Of a stretch of DNA of 64,000 nt, positions 59,389 through 64,000 are shown one piece after another. The stretch lies in NCBI RefSeq assembly GCF_047948215.1, contig NC_134455.1, positions 149,464,575 through 149,528,574 of the forward strand. Direction: 5' to 3'. Made by a program: the position numbers and the translations under genes. Position 1 is the stretch's first letter. Every line of letters starts with the position of its first letter. Source of the DNA: Lycorma delicatula (lineage: Eukaryota; Arthropoda; Insecta; Hemiptera; Fulgoridae). Under the pieces are notes generated by a model. That model saw nothing but the letters and a program-made list of their open reading frames with translations. It had not been told where the DNA came from and ran no database searches.

Positions 59389-61156
59389 TGGGTTTTCAAA
59401 CCCAGAAAATATATGATTTCTGTTAAATAATTTTGTGAAATGCAGTAAGTAATATAGAAACAAACTAAAATTCAGTAACATAAATTTTAATAACGTAAGA
59501 AAAGTTTCGAAGAATTTATTTTGTATTTTAAAGCTATAAAAAATAATAATGTATAAAAGTATAAATATGGGTAATCCGCACTTGTAAGCCGTAAATTAAG
59601 ATTGATTTTACTCGGAATTTTCTTTTATAATATGACATAAATTAAAAAAAACAAAAAATACCAAATAAAATCTCAGTTGAAGGATAATAATTATATTTAA
59701 CAGGAGAATATGCAGTAGGAAAATAACTTTTCAGGCGCTTAAGTTTGTTCTTAGGTTTGTTAAAATATAGCATCTGAGAATCTAATAAATCATTTTATAT
59801 TTTAAATCATTGTATAATTCCGTAGTAGGGTTACATTATTTTAATTTATATATTTATAAATAATAGAAATTATATCGAATAACCTAAATATAGTAATAAA
59901 GGTGTAAAATTTTGTAACAAGAATAAAGACATCAGCTGGTTTGCAGGACCAATTCTGAAGTTATGTTTAGATATCAATTCAGATCACCGCTAGAATTATT
60001 GCATTCTATTTTTTAACAACAGCTTTATGTTATAAATCAAATCAGATGAAGAAAAAAAGTTTTTTTTATATTGCACACCTACGCGTACGTAAATAAGTAC
60101 GCGTCAGTACATTTCAGTACATTTCATACGAATGTGTTTTGTCAGTCTAATTTAGTTAAGTAATAGAAGTTAATCAAGATAAACTACTACGTATGACAAA
60201 TTCTATTTCAAATAATTTACAATATGAGAACTAATATATATAGAAATTATTGGTATTGACGATTCATAATGCCGTCTTATTTTCTTCAAAGCTATCAGTT
60301 CATTTTAAAAATAAAAAATTTAAAGATAAGAAATGAAAGCTGTACATGTTTGTGACATCAACAAGTCAACAACAGAGAGTGCATTGGAATAAACAAAGTC
60401 TCTCCCTCGAAACTCAGTCTCACCATCGCCGCTACCCTCTGTTGCTAACAAGGGTAGCAAGGGTTGTCTGTACATTAATCAAACGGAACTTACTAGAAGG
60501 GATGAACTTGTGCAGTTATTCTCTTTCATTTCGTAAATTACCCCGATGACACAGGCAATCCAATGTCTGACTCTAAACACGCTATCTACACTAATGAAAC
60601 ATCAAACTCCGCAATTGTATAATCGTTCAGCACCGCTCTTTTATACTCCCCCCCCCACATGTGCGCAAGTATTCACAAGCGCGCGCGCGCACATACACAC
60701 ACAGACATTATGCATTATGAAGTATTGACACATAATAATTGTACTGTATTAATTTTAGTATGGACATATGTATGTTACAAAGAAAAATGGAATTTACTTA
60801 CTCGCAATGCGATAGCTATTAATTAAGCAAATTAAACAAATTACATACTCGCCAAAATGTAATTAATTAATCACATGACATTTTTAATAATATCATAATA
60901 AGTCATTCTCCTTATGAATTAAGCAATTAAGGTGAATTATTACATAATTAATGAAGTAAATGTAAAATTTAATATACAGAAGTGTCGTATGTAAATAATG
61001 AAAGTATAGCTGCTGTATTACAAGAGGACGATTGAAATCGATATCAAATTTCTTGTGAGAAATTATCAACACCAATAAATAACTAATTAATAATAAAAAA
61101 AATTGGTAATTGATAAAATAATTTATAAAAGAGTTAAAAATTAAAGATTATATTAA

Positions 61157-62072
61157 AAGTACAGTTGCCGCCACGTAACGGTGAGGTTGGAGTGGTAACG
61201 ATTACTACCTAATGTATTTACATCATGTTTATGCTTCTAAGTGGTGACTGATCATGATGTGCCAATGTTTCAGAAAACAATAGTATAGCAGTGTCTTGCG
61301 GGTTGATATCCAAGCTGGCCTTTACGTAGCGGCTACTGTATGTATATAAATATTGGAGAATCGTGTACAGGAGACTGCAAAACATAAAAAAAAGTTGTGT
61401 CCCCATCTCCCGACAACTCTATAAAATTTGATAGGGGCAGAAACGATTTATAAATTTTTTTTCAAAATCCCCTTAAAAAATATTTATTGGATTTTTGTTT
61501 AAGTATTCAAATTTCTCGGTTAGTATATGAAAACTTAACAAAAAAAAAGAAATATTTCTAACGGCATATACATTTAATTTAGTATAGATTACCATCCATT
61601 TAAATATGAAGTATGACAGTAAAATAAAAATTACTTTGTATGCTTACCAGTGCCTAGGCTTTGTATAGTAGAACAGTTGATATGCATAAAATCAGGCTTT
61701 GAAAAATAATCTATTCTTAAAAAATTAAAAGGAAATGTAAAAAAATTGCGCCTAGTCGAAGATAAAAAACTGAAAATATATCCAAAAACCCAATTTTTGG
61801 CTTCTATAAACTCCGGTTCCTATGAACCGATTCGCTTAAAAATCAATGGGCTCTGTTCCCAATAAGTTTAGATCACCCTACAAAGTTTCATCAGAATCGG
61901 CAAGATTTGTATCCAGCAGAGAGGATGAAAAATTCTTAGACATATATAAACATGACCGGGCGCTAATTTCTTTGGAAATCGCTACTGCGCCCGGTCTACT
62001 ATCTCTAATTTACCCAATCTGAGTGTAAACATATGGAATATTCATTAACATGAATCTGTAGCAACTGTACTT
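61157..62072. mobile_element. non-autonomous DNA transposon (TTAA-flanked, 12-bp TIR)
   Basis: The perfect inverted repeat AAGTACAGTTGC (61,157-61,168) and GCAACTGTACTT (62,061-62,072) is flanked by TTAA on both sides (61,153-61,156 and 62,073-62,076). TTAA duplication is the signature of piggyBac-type insertion, although the ends do not start with the usual CCC. The interior (916 bp in all) has no transposase frame. A second stem, GACCGGGCGC/GCGCCCGGTC (61,954-61,963 and 61,987-61,996), lies near the right end. Confidence 0.6.
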
Positions 62073-62076
62073 TTAA

Positions 62077-64000
62077 TTAATTTACGTAGCTCATTTGAAA
62101 TAAGAAAATTAAATTGCAATAACCAGATGATATTGCTTACCAGCTAAAAAAGCTCATCATACATTATGAAATAAAAAGAAATGAGACCTTTCAAAACATT
62201 GTAAGCCTGGAGAATCAGGAATGACAAATTAGTTTAATTTTATAAAAAAATATACCAGAAAGACTACCAGTAAGATTTGCCAAACTATTTGATTGGGATT
62301 TATAACTATTTTAAAATACGAAGTGAATAAATTAAACAAAATAATTTTTGCAGGATAAATGTTACCTAAGTGGTAATTTAATACTAGTGATAGACGATTT
62401 TAAAAGTAGTAACCCATTAGCTACATTACATAATTAATTTAATATTTCTTAGTTTATAAGATTTAACATTTTTATTTGTGTATTTACGAGTAATTTATAC
62501 ACTAATAATTGAAATAAAAATATTGTATTGCCCCTGGAACTACAAGAAAAATCCCTTAACAATAGGTAAAAATTAGCTGGAGAGATATTATCATAATTGT
62601 ACTATAAAACATAAAATTGAATGAGTAGTTTGACATCAGAAATAATTATTTTTGAGTATTGGGGCTCAATTAACGTCAATATTCTACCAGGATTAGACTA
62701 ACGATATTAGTTAAACATTTTAAAGCTTGTTGTAAAGTAGTAGCAGTAATGTATGGAAAAGCTTCACTTACTCTTCTACACAAGAAAGGAATATTATTTG
62801 AAAGCATCTAAAAGAGTGCGCTACCCATCTTTCCATCGCCTCTTATAAGAGCAATAGAAACATAAAAGGATAATCTACCAGCCATTTTTAAGTTGGAATT
62901 ATTATTTATTATTACTATATTTTAAATTTTAGGAAATTAATTTAAACTTTATTTCTAAATCAAAATAAAATCTAACATAAATTAGAAGTTATTAATATAA
63001 ATAACATTTGTTCAGAAAATTAATGTTTTTTGGAAGGATGATGAGTTAAGAATATTTTAGGGCAGTCCAAACCTTAAAAAATTCTTCAGATAAAAATCAA
63101 TATTTTATCCCGATTGGTTCCTAAAAAGAACAGGCTTGCTAAATAGATCGCAATAAGAGCTCGTTGGAATGTTACTCATTCCTGTTGTGCTGCATTGTTA
63201 GCCTATTAGCTTTGCTGTAAATAAAGTGATTTGTCCAAGTATTTGCTTGGACTAATCAGATAAATTGCTAGAAAACATTTAACATGAGCTGACCAGCAAA
63301 ACTGATTATAAAAAAATAATACAATTTGTTAAAAGAATATGTATACTGAATAATATAAGAAAACATGTGAATGTAAAGAATAAACAAAATAATTGAAAAA
63401 TACATGATGGATTTAAAAGGCTTTGATAGAAATTATATGAATACAAATTTTTATACCCGTTGAATGAATATTAACACAATTCAGGGATATTTTGACGTAG
63501 TTATGTTTTTTATTTTTATTAGTGCTTTTTAAAAGTTCATTATAAAATTGGTGTGTGTGGAAAAGCACACAATTCATAAAAAAAAGTTGCTAATATTTAA
63601 TTGAATTTTAAATATGTATTAGTGAGATATTTTAATAGGTCCATAATTGTTTGAAAAAGGATTAAAGGATTAGTATGCATGATAAAGTCTTATGTAAAGA
63701 ATTGTTTTGCCGAGTTACACGAAAATAAGTCTATTCTCATACTGGATAAGAATTTTTATTTATTATTAGGAATAAATTTACTACATTTTTTAGAAAGCAC
63801 ATTTGTAAATAAAACCTTATAGATATTTTGCAGTTTTTTATTGGATTTTAATTTGTGTAAGCAATATGAATTAACGATAAACAATGAGATTAAGCCTGAG
63901 CAAAATAAATAAAATACTGAAATAAAGAAATAAACGGAAAGCAAATATAAAGATAATTAGCATAAATATAAAGGACATGAACAGAAGGATTTCGTTCCTT
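62077..64000. other. AT-rich intergenic sequence
   Basis: No gene or recognised repeat. Confidence 0.6.

Larger units (their letters stand above)
55571..61156. other. AT-rich intergenic sequence with scattered patches
   Basis: A possible tRNA-like B box on the minus strand lies near 55,641-55,651 (GGGTTTGATTCC). 57,660-58,200 and 58,900-58,990 are GC-elevated, of unknown origin. A perfect 8-bp hairpin GCTACCCT/AGGGTAGC sits at 60,431-60,458. No gene. Confidence 0.5.

Noticed and set aside
59214..59481. Three ORFs of repeated Cys-Val or Thr-His residues
   Set aside because: They are translations of the (AC)n microsatellite in different frames.
61152..62077. Tc1/mariner element with TA target (TA/CAGTTGC ends)
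   Set aside because: The inverted repeat continues outward through the TA into AAAAG/CTTTT, so TA is inside the repeat; the TTAA interpretation explains the whole arm.
1..64000. CRISPR array or prokaryotic contamination
   Set aside because: No regularly spaced repeats and no operon-like gene packing; composition and transposons are those of an animal nucleus.

Overview
This is AT-rich eukaryotic nuclear DNA with no complete host gene. It looks like an insect genome, probably hemipteran. Four observations support this: several clades of non-LTR retrotransposon (RTE-like, R1-like and others), tRNA-derived SINEs, hAT, Mutator-like and Penelope-like elements, and long microsatellite-bearing intergenic DNA. 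The species call is an inference from repeat content. No rRNA, genuine tRNA gene, CRISPR array or prokaryotic operon was seen.

0-9 kb: a truncated LINE on the minus strand bracketed by (TTA)n, a tRNA-derived SINE, and a possible small minus-strand exon near 4.4 kb. At about 5.5-8.2 kb, minus strand, lies a decayed block that reads as the packaging-type P-loop ATPase of a Maverick/Polinton-related or virus-like DNA element plus a second gene downstream of it. 9.8-13.9 kb: a heavily mutated plus-strand R1-like retrotransposon with ORF1 traces, endonuclease, reverse transcriptase and C-terminal domain. A second piece of the same family's 3' UTR lies at 29.84-30.12 kb.

14.8-22.1 kb: a SINE, then an almost intact full-length RTE-like LINE (17,563-20,840) with a perfect 8-bp target-site duplication. 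Its 985-codon ORF is broken only by one in-frame TAA. A decayed hAT-derived transposase follows on the minus strand. 26-36 kb: copies of an unclassified dispersed repeat of about 600-720 bp (26.7, 34.2 and 34.8 kb, with another at 45.9 kb) whose two ends each carry a short hairpin, and one candidate exon at 31.65 kb.

35.9-41 kb is a dense cluster of elements: a complete-ended ZBED/Charlie-type hAT relic with 8-bp TSD, a SINE with 10-bp TSD, a Mutator-like transposase with one frameshift, and a Penelope-like element whose C-terminal half lies upstream of its N-terminal half. 41-64 kb is mostly AT-rich DNA. Items of note there are a 44-bp palindrome with an overlapping second hairpin, a small acidic exon candidate with a good donor site (53.65 kb), a CpG-dense island (55.1-55.6 kb), large (TA)n and (AC)n microsatellites, and a 916-bp TTAA-flanked element with terminal inverted repeats (61.16-62.07 kb).

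The genes here do not form a pathway; the window is a record of successive transposon insertions and decay.
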